The notes under the pieces were generated by a model. It saw nothing but the letters and a program-made list of their open reading frames with translations. It did no database searches and had not been told where the DNA came from. Below, one piece after another: positions 53,708-62,551 of a stretch of 64,000 nucleotides of DNA. Positions within the stretch are counted from its first letter, which is position 1; every line of letters starts with the position of its first letter. The stretch is taken from assembly GCA_004295565.1 (NCBI GenBank), contig AP019416.1, positions 2,480,001 to 2,544,000 of the forward strand, written 5' to 3'. This DNA comes from Vreelandella olivaria. Its GTDB lineage: Bacteria > Pseudomonadota > Gammaproteobacteria > Pseudomonadales > Halomonadaceae. The translations under genes and the position numbers were made by a program.

Positions 53708-54474
53708 ATGCAGCGTCAGGAGTTTATTCAGCAGCTGTGGCTTGACTATGTACATACCCACCCCGATATCGGTGCGCTTAGGCTGTGGCCATTATCAACC
53801 GCGGCCGAATATTTAACGCTGGTAACACTCAATTACGGGCCCTTTGCCGCTGCCGCGCTTACCGGCAATTTAGCTCATATGGGCTATCGCGCCATGGGCC
53901 ATTTCGCCATGGCGGATAAAGGTCTATTGGTGCAACTACTCGCGCCAAGTGACGGCAGCAGTTGGCTGGTGTTAGCAGAGCTGCAAATAGGCACACTCTC
54001 CAAGGCGCCACGGGAAGCCATTGAAGGGTTGGTGCAACAATCTCATCCTCAGGACTGCAAGGGCCATAACTTGCTCTGCCGTGGCCGCCCCTGGCCAATG
54101 CCAAGCTGGTCGCTTTATCAGCAGTTGCAGCAAGCACATCCATTAGCGGCCTGGATAGCAGTAATGGGCCCCCGACTACATCATGCTGGCTTTGATTGCG
54201 GGCAGCTTGGGGAACCCTTGGAGACGCTGGATCAGCGCCTCAACGAAGTGGGCATGCCAAGCCTGCAGGGGCAGCAGAACGGCGTTTTTACAGTGTCGTC
54301 ACTGCTGGATCACCGTTTTTATCCCACCACGCCGCAGAAAACAGTTTTCGCCGATGGCGATGAGCATCGTCTCTGTCTGGGGGGCTGGCGCTCGTCCAAA
54401 AGCACGTTGAAGATAACCATGAGCGAATTGCCGATATCCTGCTTCCTCACCACACGCGCTGTGAGATGGCGTGA
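53708..54474 (+). CDS. Protein of unknown function, possibly DUF1338-like, one frameshift near the end
   Basis: About 255 residues, ATG 53708 preceded by AAGGAG. The N-terminal part has MGYRAMGHFAMADKG and a QLLAPSDGSSWLVLAELQ segment. The latter half has RLHHAGFDCGQLGEP ... LNEVGMPSL and a D-G-D-E-H end (VFADGDEHRLCLGG). Spacing of His residues and the Gly/Leu pattern recalls DUF1338 (2-oxoadipate dioxygenase-like) metalloenzymes, but the match is weak. A break in the G-run near 54383 lies near the end; the better frame ends HTRCEMA at 54474. Function not assigned. Confidence 0.6.
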
Positions 54475-54519
54475 GACGCTAGCGGCATAAGCACTAGCGT
54501 CTACGGGGAGTGGTGGTTA

Positions 54520-55182
54520 TTAGGCGTCAAACGTCATCTCGGGAACATGATCAGGCACAATTAGCTTGCCCGCCGTTTTCTCGATGATCTCCTCAACGCT
54601 TACGCCCGGTGCGCGCTCCTTGAGAATAAAGGCGCCATCTTTGATTTCAAGATAGGCGAGATCCGTTAAGACGCGGTTGATGCAGCCTGCGCCGGTTAGC
54701 GGCAGTTCGCATTTCTCCAGCAGTTTGGACTCGCCGTGCTTCGAGGCGTGGGTCATGGTGCATATAATGTTTTCAGCACCGGCGACGAGATCCATGGCAC
54801 CGCCCATGCCTTTGATCAGCTTGCCAGGAATCATCCAGGAAGCGATGTTGCCCTGCTGATCCACTTCGAAAGCCCCCAATACGGTCAGATCCACGTGGCC
54901 GCCACGAATCATCGCAAACGATTCTGCCGATGAAAAAATCGCCGCGCCCGGGCGAACTGTCACCGTCTCTTTGCCTGCATTGATCATATCGGCATCAAGT
55001 TCGTCTTCGGTGGGGTAGCGGCCCATCCCCAGCAGCCCGTTTTCGGATTGCAGCATGACATCGATGCCATCCGGGATGTAGTTGGCGACCAGGGTGGGAA
55101 TACCAATGCCCAGGTTGACGTAAAAACCATCTTGAAGTTCTTGAGCGACACGTTGAGCCATCTGTTCGCGCGTTAAAGCCAT
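54520..55182 (-). CDS. scoB: 3-oxoacid CoA-transferase subunit B
   Basis: Beta subunit of succinyl-CoA:3-ketoacid (acetoacetate) CoA-transferase. Intact, 220 residues. The glutamate nucleophile lies in the conserved SENGLLGMG motif (about residues 46-54), with the GMGGAMDLVAGA segment downstream. It follows scoA after 98 bases and is cotranscribed. It converts acetoacetate from bdhA to acetoacetyl-CoA. Confidence 0.95.
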   Translation of the reverse strand: MALTREQMAQRVAQELQDGFYVNLGIGIPTLVANYIPDGIDVMLQSENGLLGMGRYPTEDELDADMINAGKETVTVRPGAAIFSSAESFAMIRGGHVDLTVLGAFEVDQQGNIASWMIPGKLIKGMGGAMDLVAGAENIICTMTHASKHGESKLLEKCELPLTGAGCINRVLTDLAYLEIKDGAFILKERAPGVSVEEIIEKTAGKLIVPDHVPEMTFDA

Positions 55183-55280
55183 GGTAGTTTCCTCTTACTG
55201 AATCGTTAAATGAGAAGCGAGTGTTACGACGTTAGAAGCCGACGGCGTTTGAAACTGGCTAAGTTTGAAGCCGTGACGGG

Positions 55281-55978
55281 TTAACTGCGCACCGTGCGTT
55301 TCTCTATCCGCTTCTCAAACGTGCCTTGAATAATCCGATCCACATAGATACCTGGCGTGTGGATTTGGCTAGGTTCAAGCTCACCCGGCTCAACGATCTC
55401 TTCAACTTCCACCACGGTAATTTTCCCTGCCGTGGCGGCCATGGGGTTAAAATTTTGCGCCGTATGGCGATACATCACGTTGCCATAGCGATCTGCCTTC
55501 CAGCCTTTCACAATGGCGAAGTCACCTACGATGGCTTCTTCTAAAATACAGTGTCGCCCATTAAATTCGCGAACCTCTTTACCCTCACCAATCGGGGTGC
55601 CGTAGCCGGTGGCAGTGTAAAAGCGGGAATGCCAGCGCCACCTGCGCGCATTTTTTCCGCCAAGGTACCTTGAGGCGTTAATACCACCTCAATTTCATCG
55701 TTGAGCATTTGCTTCTCAAACAGGGCGTTTTCACCTACGTAAGAGGCCAGAATCTTACTGATTTGGCGATCTTCGAGCAGTATCCCCAAGCCAAAACCAT
55801 CCACACCGCAGTTATTCGATACCACGGTAAGATCATTAACGCCGCGGCGTTTGATCTCGGCGATCAGGTTTTCTGGGATGCCGCAGAGTCCGAAGCCACC
55901 GGCGATGACGGTCATACCGCTCTCGATGCCTTCCATCGCCTCTTCGTAGGAAGCTACACGCTTATCGAATCCTGCCAT
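55281..55978 (-). CDS. scoA: 3-oxoacid CoA-transferase subunit A, one frameshift
   Basis: Alpha subunit. Starts [15 protein letters not shown] at 55978; [13 protein letters not shown] near residue 27 and GGAGIPAF near residue 116 are the CoA-binding glycine motifs. The C-terminus holds [16 protein letters not shown] ... [10 protein letters not shown]. One break near 55606 puts the last 110 codons in another frame. About 232 residues. It begins 165 bases from the divergent LysR gene, which probably controls it. Confidence 0.93.
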
Positions 55979-56143
55979 TGTTGTGCCTCACATTGTTGTT
56001 GATGATCACTATTAGCGTAGATGAGCGCTGCCCAAAATACGCGAACTGACGCTAACGATAGTGTCAGTGTTGTGCGAGATGATATATTTGTTAAGTTTGT
56101 TTTTCTTATCAATTTATTTTTTAAACTTATAAAAGGTACTTTA

Positions 56144-57037
56144 ATGACCGTCAAACAGCTGCGCGCCTTTCTGGCGGTCGCCCAATCCCTCAGCTTTACC
56201 CAAGCCTGCGAGCGCCTGCACCTATCCCAACCGGCGTTAAGTCTGGCGATTAAAGGCCTGGAGGAGTCCCTGGGTGGCAAATTGCTGATTCGCAGCACCC
56301 GTAGCGTCAGACTAACCCCTGAAGGCGAGTCGCTGCTACCGCTAGCCAAACATCTGCTGGCCCAGTGGGACAATACCGAGGAGCGTTTGCGCCAGCGCTT
56401 CACCCTCCAACTGGGGCGTCTCAGCGTGGCGGCAATGCCCGCCTTTGCCGGTAACTTACTCCCGGCGGCGCTGGTTAAATTTCGCCAACAGTACCCCAAA
56501 ATCAACATTACCGTGCACGATGTCATCAATGAGGAGGTCACCGCCATGGTGCGCTCCCGACAGGTAGAGATGGGGATCGCTTTTTCGCCGGAGGGTACCG
56601 GCAGCCTGCTGTTTACGCCGCTGTTTGAAGACCATTTTGTGGCGGTTGTACCGCCTGACTCTCTGTTAACTCACTCCTCCCAGCTCGCCTGGTCAGCACT
56701 GCTCGACCACGACTTCATTACCCTTCAGCGCCCCTCCATGGTGCGACGCTTACTGGAACAGGAACTGGGTAAGCAGCATATGGCGCTAACGGTGGCCTTT
56801 GAGAGCCACCAGCTCTCCACCGTGGGTAGAATGGTAGCCGACGGCCTGGGCGTCAGCGCGGTGCCTTCCATGTGCATTCGCCAAATGCATGAAGTGGGCG
56901 CCCGCTGCATACCGCTAACGGCGCCCGCTATCTCCTGCCGAGTCGGCATCCTGACCCACCAGGAGCTCTCTGTCGCTGCCCATGCACTGCGCACCGTACT
57001 GCTTGATACCGTTCAAGCGCCCTCACTCTCCGACTAA
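56144..57037 (+). CDS. LysR-family transcriptional regulator, divergent from scoAB
   Basis: Intact, 297 residues from ATG 56144. DNA-binding domain MTVKQLRAFLAVAQSLSFTQ, then QPALSLAIKGLEESLGGKLL and RLTPEGESLL; effector domain about residues 90-290. Its adjacent and opposite orientation to scoA is the usual layout for a LysR activator of the neighbouring operon. The ligand is unknown; acetoacetate or 3-hydroxybutyrate would be natural candidates. Confidence 0.92.
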   Translation: MTVKQLRAFLAVAQSLSFTQACERLHLSQPALSLAIKGLEESLGGKLLIRSTRSVRLTPEGESLLPLAKHLLAQWDNTEERLRQRFTLQLGRLSVAAMPAFAGNLLPAALVKFRQQYPKINITVHDVINEEVTAMVRSRQVEMGIAFSPEGTGSLLFTPLFEDHFVAVVPPDSLLTHSSQLAWSALLDHDFITLQRPSMVRRLLEQELGKQHMALTVAFESHQLSTVGRMVADGLGVSAVPSMCIRQMHEVGARCIPLTAPAISCRVGILTHQELSVAAHALRTVLLDTVQAPSLSD

Positions 57038-57143
57038 CACCAGACTAAGTTGATGAGATACACAGGGTTTCTGCTGGGCAGGGTGGCTAGGATCATTTAG
57101 CATTCAGTATTACGCTATGGGTTTGACGGTAAGGAAACGCGGT

Positions 57144-58110
57144 ATGCCTATTTTTAAGGGGCTGGTTAGCGCACTGCTGCTAACGCTCAACACGCTGTTC
57201 TGGGGCGTACCTCTCATTCTGCTGACACTACTTAAAGTCATTGCCCCAGGGCAACGGCTCAGACAGTTGGTGCTGCGGGGCTGAATGGTGTCGCACTCAA
57301 CTGGATAGGCGTTAATCTCTGGTGGATGCGCCACTGGCTCAAGCCGGTGCTACACGCCAGCGTCCCCGACCATTTGAGCCCGCAGCAGTGGTGGCTGGTG
57401 ATATCCAACCACCGCAGTTGGACGGATATCTTTATGCTGTTGATGGCGTTGCATCGGCGTATCCCCATGCCACGCTTTTTCCTAAAACGTCAATTAATCT
57501 GGATTCCCATCGTAGGGCTGGCTTTTTGGGCCCTGGAATTTCCCTTCATGCGTCGTTTTAGCCGCGAACAAGTTGCCAAAAATCCTAAACTGGCCACCAT
57601 TGACCGTATCGCTACCGAACGCATGTGTCACCAGGCGCGCCTCTCCCCATTGCGATCTTTAACTTTGTCGAGGGCACTCGCTTCTCGGTTGCCAAACGTG
57701 ATGCCCAGCAGAGCCCCTACCGCCATTTATTACGCCCCAAAGCCGGCGGCATTGCCCAGGTACTTAGTCTGCTAGGCAACCAATTGGATGGTATCCTGGA
57801 TGTAACGATCAGCTACGCTAATCCCTCGCCCACGTTTTGGGGCTTTTTGTGCGGCAGAGAGGCGCCCGTTACCTTGCAAATCCGGCAACTCAGCATTCCT
57901 GAGTGGATGTACGCATCAGATAACCACGAAGAAAAGCAGCATAAGGAACGCTTCCACACATGGATCAATGCACTCTGGTTGGAAAAGATGGCATGCTGGA
58001 CAGCCGAACCGATCACGACTAGCTGGCTGGCTCACTGCTTGGCTGTTAGCGGGGCTACTCACCGGTTGCTCCAGCGCTCCTCCATCATCCCAGCGAGCGG
58101 CTGCGCCTAG
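57144..58110 (+). CDS. 1-acyl-glycerol-3-phosphate acyltransferase-like (PlsC family, YihG-type), frameshifted
   Basis: Membrane acyltransferase with the catalytic NHxxxxD motif as SNHRSWTDIF (about residue 94) and the later FVEGTRF substrate motif. N-terminal helix MPIFKGLVSALLLTLNTLF... starts at ATG 57144, AAGGA upstream. Breaks near 57280 and 57640 split the frame. Repaired length near 310-320 residues is like YihG. Its end is uncertain: the open frame runs to 58110, overlapping the next gene by 143 bases, so a further indel near 57985 is likely and the true stop is probably earlier. Confidence 0.82.
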
Positions 58111-58934
58111 CGCCAGCCAGATTAGCGGTGACTGGGTGCAAGTGCAGCGTGGCGATACGCTGGGTAAACTGGCGGCCCGAGCTAACGTGCCGCTGGAGCG
58201 TTTGGAGCGTTTTAACCCTGGTGTTAATGCGCGTCGCCTGGAAATTGGCCAGCGCCTGCTCATTCCCACTCAGCAGGAGCGGGCACCTTCCGGTGGCCCC
58301 TACCGCTACCAAATCCGTCCTGGCGATACGTTCTCGAGTATCGCCCGACACTTCTTGGCACCACCAGTGGCCGCATCCAGAGCGCCAACCCTAGCGCCTC
58401 TCCCACTAATTTGAGAATTGGCCAAATAGTCAGTCTACCGCTAAGTGGTTCAGCGACGCGCAGCTCATCGCAAGGTTCGGCAAGCAGCAGTGGTTCATCA
58501 AGCGCCAACAAGCCTGCTGCTACACCCACCAGTAGCGCGCCCAGTCAGGCACTGCCCTCTTCAGCCCGGCGCTGGCCCTGGCCGCTGGATGATTATCGCG
58601 TGGTTCGTCGCTTCGGGGCGGATAGCCGTGGCACTCTTCAGCCCATGCTGCTGGCTACTCAAGCCGGTGCCCAGGCTAAAGCCGTCGCCCCCGGTGAGGT
58701 GCGCTTTGCCGACGGTATGCGTCAGCTAGGTGAAGTGGTGATTGTGCACCATGCCGACAATCTGCAGACCGTGTACGCCCTTTGCGAGCGCATTTTGGTC
58801 GAGGTAGGCAAGCAGGTGAGCACCGGGGATCCGCTCTGCGAGGTAGGTCAAAGCAGTGCCACCCAGCGCTATGATCTGCTTTTGATCTGCGCCAAGGAGG
58901 CAAACCCATCGATCCCAAGCAGGTACTGCGCTAA
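57968..58934 (+). CDS. Lipoprotein with two LysM domains and a degenerate LytM (M23) domain, NlpD-like, frameshifted
   Basis: Begins with a lipoprotein signal: TM-like GWLTAWLLAGLLTGC, lipobox LTGC (Cys about residue 34). A first LysM (VQVQRGDTLGKLAARANVPL) and a second (YQIRPGDTFSSIARHFL) are followed by a Ser-rich linker. The C-terminal LytM domain begins near WPLDDYRVVRRFG. It lacks the active-site residues: the HxxxD position is LQPML and the HxH region is VYALC, so it should not cleave. Such degenerate LytM proteins (NlpD, EnvC) activate amidases. Breaks near 58360 and 58885. True stop probably 58934. About 320 residues. Confidence 0.82.
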
Positions 58935-58969
58935 AACAGTTGCTTGGTCATACTGTTCTTAATAAAACA

Positions 58970-58996
58970 GCGGCCCCCTACATAAGCGGGGGCCGC
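58970..58996 (-). terminator. Intrinsic terminator of gcvT
   Basis: A 9-bp GC stem (58970-58978 with 58988-58996), loop of 9, followed on the minus strand by a T-rich run (TGTTTTATT). It lies just past the gcvT stop and is convergent with the lipoprotein gene, so it may act in both directions. Confidence 0.8.
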
Positions 58997-59014
58997 GGGA
59001 CAGTGGTTACACCT

Positions 59015-60125
59015 TTATCCCCGGTAGTAGCCCGGTTTTACAAACGGCATGGGGGTCACCACCATGGGTAGCTGCTTACCGCGAACGACCGCGAACACGG
59101 CACTTTGCGGCGCTTCCAGTTCGCGACTGACATACCCCATCGCCACCGGCTTACCCACACTTGGGCCAAAGCTGCCGGAGGTTACGCCGCCTATCTCGTT
59201 GCCCGCCTCATCCACCAGCGGCGCACCCTCGCGAACCGGCGCACGGCCTTCAGCCAATAGCCCAACGCGCTTGCGGGTGTGATCCTTGGCATCGACCTGA
59301 TGAAGAATCACGTCAGCGCCAGGAAAACCGCCAGGCCGGTCACCATCACGGCGACGCGGCTTGCCTATTGCCCAGATCAGACCCGCTTCTACCGGGGTAG
59401 TTTGCTCATCCATATCGTGTCCGTATAGGCATAAACCCGCTTCCAAACGTAGCGAGTCACGCGCCCCCAGGCCAATCGCTTCGACTTCGGGCTCGGCCAA
59501 CAAACGCTCGGCGAACGCTTCGCAGGCATCGGCTGCGACGGAAATCTCAAAACCATCTTCGCCTGTATAGCCGCTGCGGCTCACCCATACCTCCCTGGCC
59601 GGCAATGGTGAAGCGGGCATGCTGCATGAACACCAGCTCACAGGCTTCCGGGCAAAGCCGCTGCATCACCTCCCGCGCCTGGGGGCCCTGCAACGCCAGT
59701 AGGCCACGATCCAAAGGTTCAATCGTATGCGTTGAGGCCAAATTAAGCCGCAGGTGCGCCAAATCCTGATCTTTGCAGGCGGCGTTCACCACTAAATAGA
59801 AGTGATCCCCGCATTGACCACCATCAGGTCGTCAATAATGCCACCTTCGGGGTTGGTGAAAGCCCGTAACGCTGGGCGCCCTTTTCCAGGCCCACTAAAT
59901 CAGCAGGTATCAGGGTTTCCAGCGCTTTGGCCACGTTGTCTCCAGAAACACTAATCTGCCCCATATGGGAGACATCAAACAGGCCACACTTTTGACGGGT
60001 GTGCTCATGCTCTTTTTGACCCCCAGCGGATATTGAACCGGCATATCGTAGCCAGCAAACGGCACCATTTTGGCGCCTAGCTTGAGATGTAGCGCATGCA
60101 GCGGCGTTTGTTTTAATTCGGACAT
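59015..60125 (-). CDS. gcvT: Glycine cleavage system T protein (aminomethyltransferase), multiply frameshifted
   Basis: Transfers the methylene unit from the H-protein to THF, releasing ammonia. N-terminus [20 protein letters not shown] at 60125; [10 protein letters not shown] (THF-binding Asp region) is present, with [13 protein letters not shown] in the middle and [13 protein letters not shown] after. The C-terminal [14 protein letters not shown] strand is intact. Breaks near 60015, 59865, 59800 and 59590. About 370 residues. Located downstream of the AGCS symporter on the same strand. Confidence 0.94.
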
Positions 60126-60179
60126 GGGGCTTTCCTCACTTAAAAATTATTCACTTATAAATGCTTTACTTAAAAGAGA

Positions 60180-60208
60180 CGGGAAGCCACTGCTTAAGTG
60201 TCTTCCCG
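60180..60208 (-). terminator. Hairpin between AGCS symporter and gcvT
   Basis: A 7-bp stem (60180-60186 with 60202-60208) continues, after a 1-nt mismatch, into a 4-bp inner stem (60188-60191 with 60197-60200). On the minus strand it is followed by a TCTCTTTT run, fitting a terminator for the symporter with gcvT read-through or its own promoter. Confidence 0.65.
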
Positions 60209-60267
60209 ACTCTACTGTCATTCACGTTTTGTCTTCACCTACAGCGCCTTTTAACGCGCTAAGGATA

Positions 60268-61681
60268 CTATTGGTCGTGATCCAGCTCTTCACCCGGCAA
60301 TACGTCTTTGCCGTCGAAATAGTCCTTGGTTAGTTTAAAGACTACCGGCGAAAGCAGTGCCAAGGCAATCAGGTTCGGGATCGCCATCATAGCGTTGAAG
60401 GTATCTGCCATGAGCCAGATAAAGCCCAGTTGAGCGATAGCACCCAGGGGGATGGCCAGTACGAACAGCACCCGATAGATCATAATTGAGCGCGTGCCAA
60501 ACAGGAACTGGCAGCACTTCTCGCCGTAAAATGACCAGCCGAGGATGGTGGTAAAGGCAAAACCGCCAACGCAACAGCAACGATCTGATTGCCAAAGCCA
60601 GGCAGCGCAGCGTCAAACGAAAAGCGCGGTCAGCGATGCCCCGCTTCACCCTCCTGCCAAACCGTTGAAGTCAAAATCACCAGCGCGGTAATCGTGCACA
60701 CAATAATGGTATCGATAAAGGTGCCCAGCATCGCAATTAAGCCCTGGCGCACCGGGTTTTTGGTTTTTGCCGCTGCGTGTGCGATAGGTGCACTACCCAA
60801 ACCCGCTTCGTTGGAGAAGATCCCGCGAGCCACACCAAAACGAATCGCCGCCATGACGGCGGCACCTGCGAAACCACCTGCAGCCGCCATGGGGTTAAAG
60901 GCGTAGTAGAAGATCAAACCAAAGGCTTCACCGATCTGCCCGGCATTGACGATCAATACCAACACGCCAGCGACTACATAGGCAATGCCCATAATCGGCA
61001 CCAACTTGCCCGCCACTTTAGCAATACGCTTGATACCGCCCAGAATCACCGCACCAGCCAGCACCATGATGACCACACCCGTGAGCCAGTGCGGCACGCC
61101 GAAGGTGGCGTCCATGGCGTCAGCAACGGAGTTGGACTGGACGGTATTGCCGATGCCGAAGGCTGCGACAGCGCCAAAAACGAGAACAGACCGCCTAACC
61201 ATAACCACTTTTTACCCAGGCCATTCTTGATGTAAAACATCGGCCCGCCCACGTGATAACCGGTACTGTCAGTTTCACGATAACGTACGGCCAGCACCGC
61301 TTCGGAAAACTTAGTGGCCATCCCCACCAGTGCGGTAATCCACATCCAAAACACCGCGCCGGATTCACCTAACGCGATGGCCGTGGCGACACCGGCAATA
61401 TTACCGGTGCCGATGGTCGCAGAGAGTGCGGTCATCAAGGCATCAAAAGGCGATATTTCCCCTTCATCACCCTCTTTGGCAGTTGCTGCTTTACCCACCC
61501 CAGGCTTCGCATCACGCCCGGCCCACATTAGCCTGAAACCCATGCCGAGCTTTCTAATCGGCATCAGTTTCAAGCCAAGCTGCAGGTAAATCCCCACACC
61601 GAGTAGCAGAATCAACATGACGGGCCCCCAGACCACGCCGTTGATTGCCCCTAAGAGGCTAGTTAATGCTTCCATGTTCAT
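60268..61681 (-). CDS. Sodium:alanine (AGCS) symporter, multiply frameshifted
   Basis: Sodium-coupled alanine/glycine importer in the inner membrane. The family signature LSATIGTGNIAGVATAI is near residue 87 and the GGPMFYIKNGLG segment near 143, with later helices FGVARGIFSNEAGLGSAPIAHAAA and the C-terminal VFKLTKDYFDGKDVLPGEE tail. Breaks near 61185, 60640 and 60555. About 470 residues, start MNMEALTSLL. Next to gcvT, so it probably supplies glycine to the cleavage system. Confidence 0.93.
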
Positions 61682-61777
61682 TTCCTCGCTTTGTTGGTAT
61701 GCAATGGTGGTGTGTATTGTTGATTGGCTACCATATAGTGGTTATTTGCGACGTCGCTATGGCTGGTTAGCATAGGA

Positions 61778-61792
61778 TGTAAACGTTTTACA
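61778..61792. promoter_or_regulatory. LacI-family-like operator candidate
   Basis: TGTAAACGTTTTACA is a near-perfect palindrome with the central AAACGTTT core typical of LacI/PurR-family operators. It lies about 100 bases upstream of the symporter start. Confidence 0.4.
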
Positions 61793-61934
61793 CCATAAAC
61801 TTAGCAAGCATCTAGGGTGATGTCGCTTGCGCATAGAGGATACCGCTTTTTCATAATCCGACTTCTGCCTCCAGGCGAAAAACTAACTGGACAGATAACG
61901 CTACCCAGCACGCTATGGAGCAACGAAGAAATTT

Positions 61935-61950
61935 GTTTCCGATTGGAAAC
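61935..61950. promoter_or_regulatory. GTTTCC inverted repeat, operator candidate
   Basis: GTTTCC (61935-61940), GATT spacer, GGAAAC (61945-61950). It is in the divergent region, 112 bases before gcvH. The binding protein is unknown. Confidence 0.4.
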
Positions 61951-62062
61951 ACGTTAACATGCTGGTTTATTCGCTCGACCCGCCCTAGCCACTATTCGCC
62001 AAGGCGAGCGACAAACGCTAGTATGCTCGGGCCCAGTAAACTGTTTCATATAGGAAAACATC

Positions 62063-62452
62063 ATGAGCAATCTTCCTGCCAATCTCCGTTACGCTGAAAG
62101 CCACGAGTGGGTGCTTGATAATCAAGACGGCACCGTGACCGTGGGCATTACTGATCACGCCCAGCAGGCGTTAGGTGATGTCGTGTTCGTTGAACTGCCT
62201 GAAGTAGGTACCGCGCTGAGCAAAGGCCAGGAGTTTGGGGTTATCGAATCGGTCAAAGCCGCTTCTGATCTCTACTCGCCGGTGGTTGGCGAAGTCATTG
62301 AGGTGAATGACGCCCTTGAAGACGCCCCCGAAACGGTCAATGAAGCGCCTTACGAAGGTGGCTGGATTATGAAAGTGCGCTTAGACGGCGACGCCCTTGA
62401 CGGCCTGCTGGATGCCGACGCCTATCAAGCAACGCTAAGCGCCGACGACTAA
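62063..62452 (+). CDS. gcvH: Glycine cleavage system H protein
   Basis: Lipoyl carrier of the glycine cleavage complex. Intact, 129 residues. The lipoylated Lys lies in [13 protein letters not shown] (about residue 65). Starts ATG 62063, TAGGAAA upstream. gcvP follows after 99 bases on the same strand. Confidence 0.97.
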   Translation: MSNLPANLRYAESHEWVLDNQDGTVTVGITDHAQQALGDVVFVELPEVGTALSKGQEFGVIESVKAASDLYSPVVGEVIEVNDALEDAPETVNEAPYEGGWIMKVRLDGDALDGLLDADAYQATLSADD

Positions 62453-62551
62453 GTCATTTAGTCGCATTAAATAGCAGGGCCTGTCGTTAATTTTGGCGGC
62501 TCTGCGCTTATCGCCCTGCACGGTTCTCTCTTAACGTCCGGAATCTTCTTC

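Larger units (their letters stand above)
61682..62062. promoter_or_regulatory. Divergent control region between AGCS symporter and gcvH
   Basis: 381 bases without a gene. It contains two inverted repeats: TGTAAACGTTTTACA (61778-61792) and GTTTCC-GATT-GGAAAC (61935-61950). I looked for a glycine riboswitch and found no convincing aptamer. Confidence 0.55.

Noticed and set aside
57968-58110. Overlap of the acyltransferase and lipoprotein genes as a real overlapping-gene pair
   Set aside because: The overlapping acyltransferase tail is not conserved in appearance; an indel near 57985 explains it better.
61845-61905. Glycine riboswitch before gcvH
   Set aside because: A segment with CCAGGC, AAAA and GGACAGA looks like the 3' part of the aptamer. 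The 5' half (GGAGAG, ACCGAAG) is absent on both strands.
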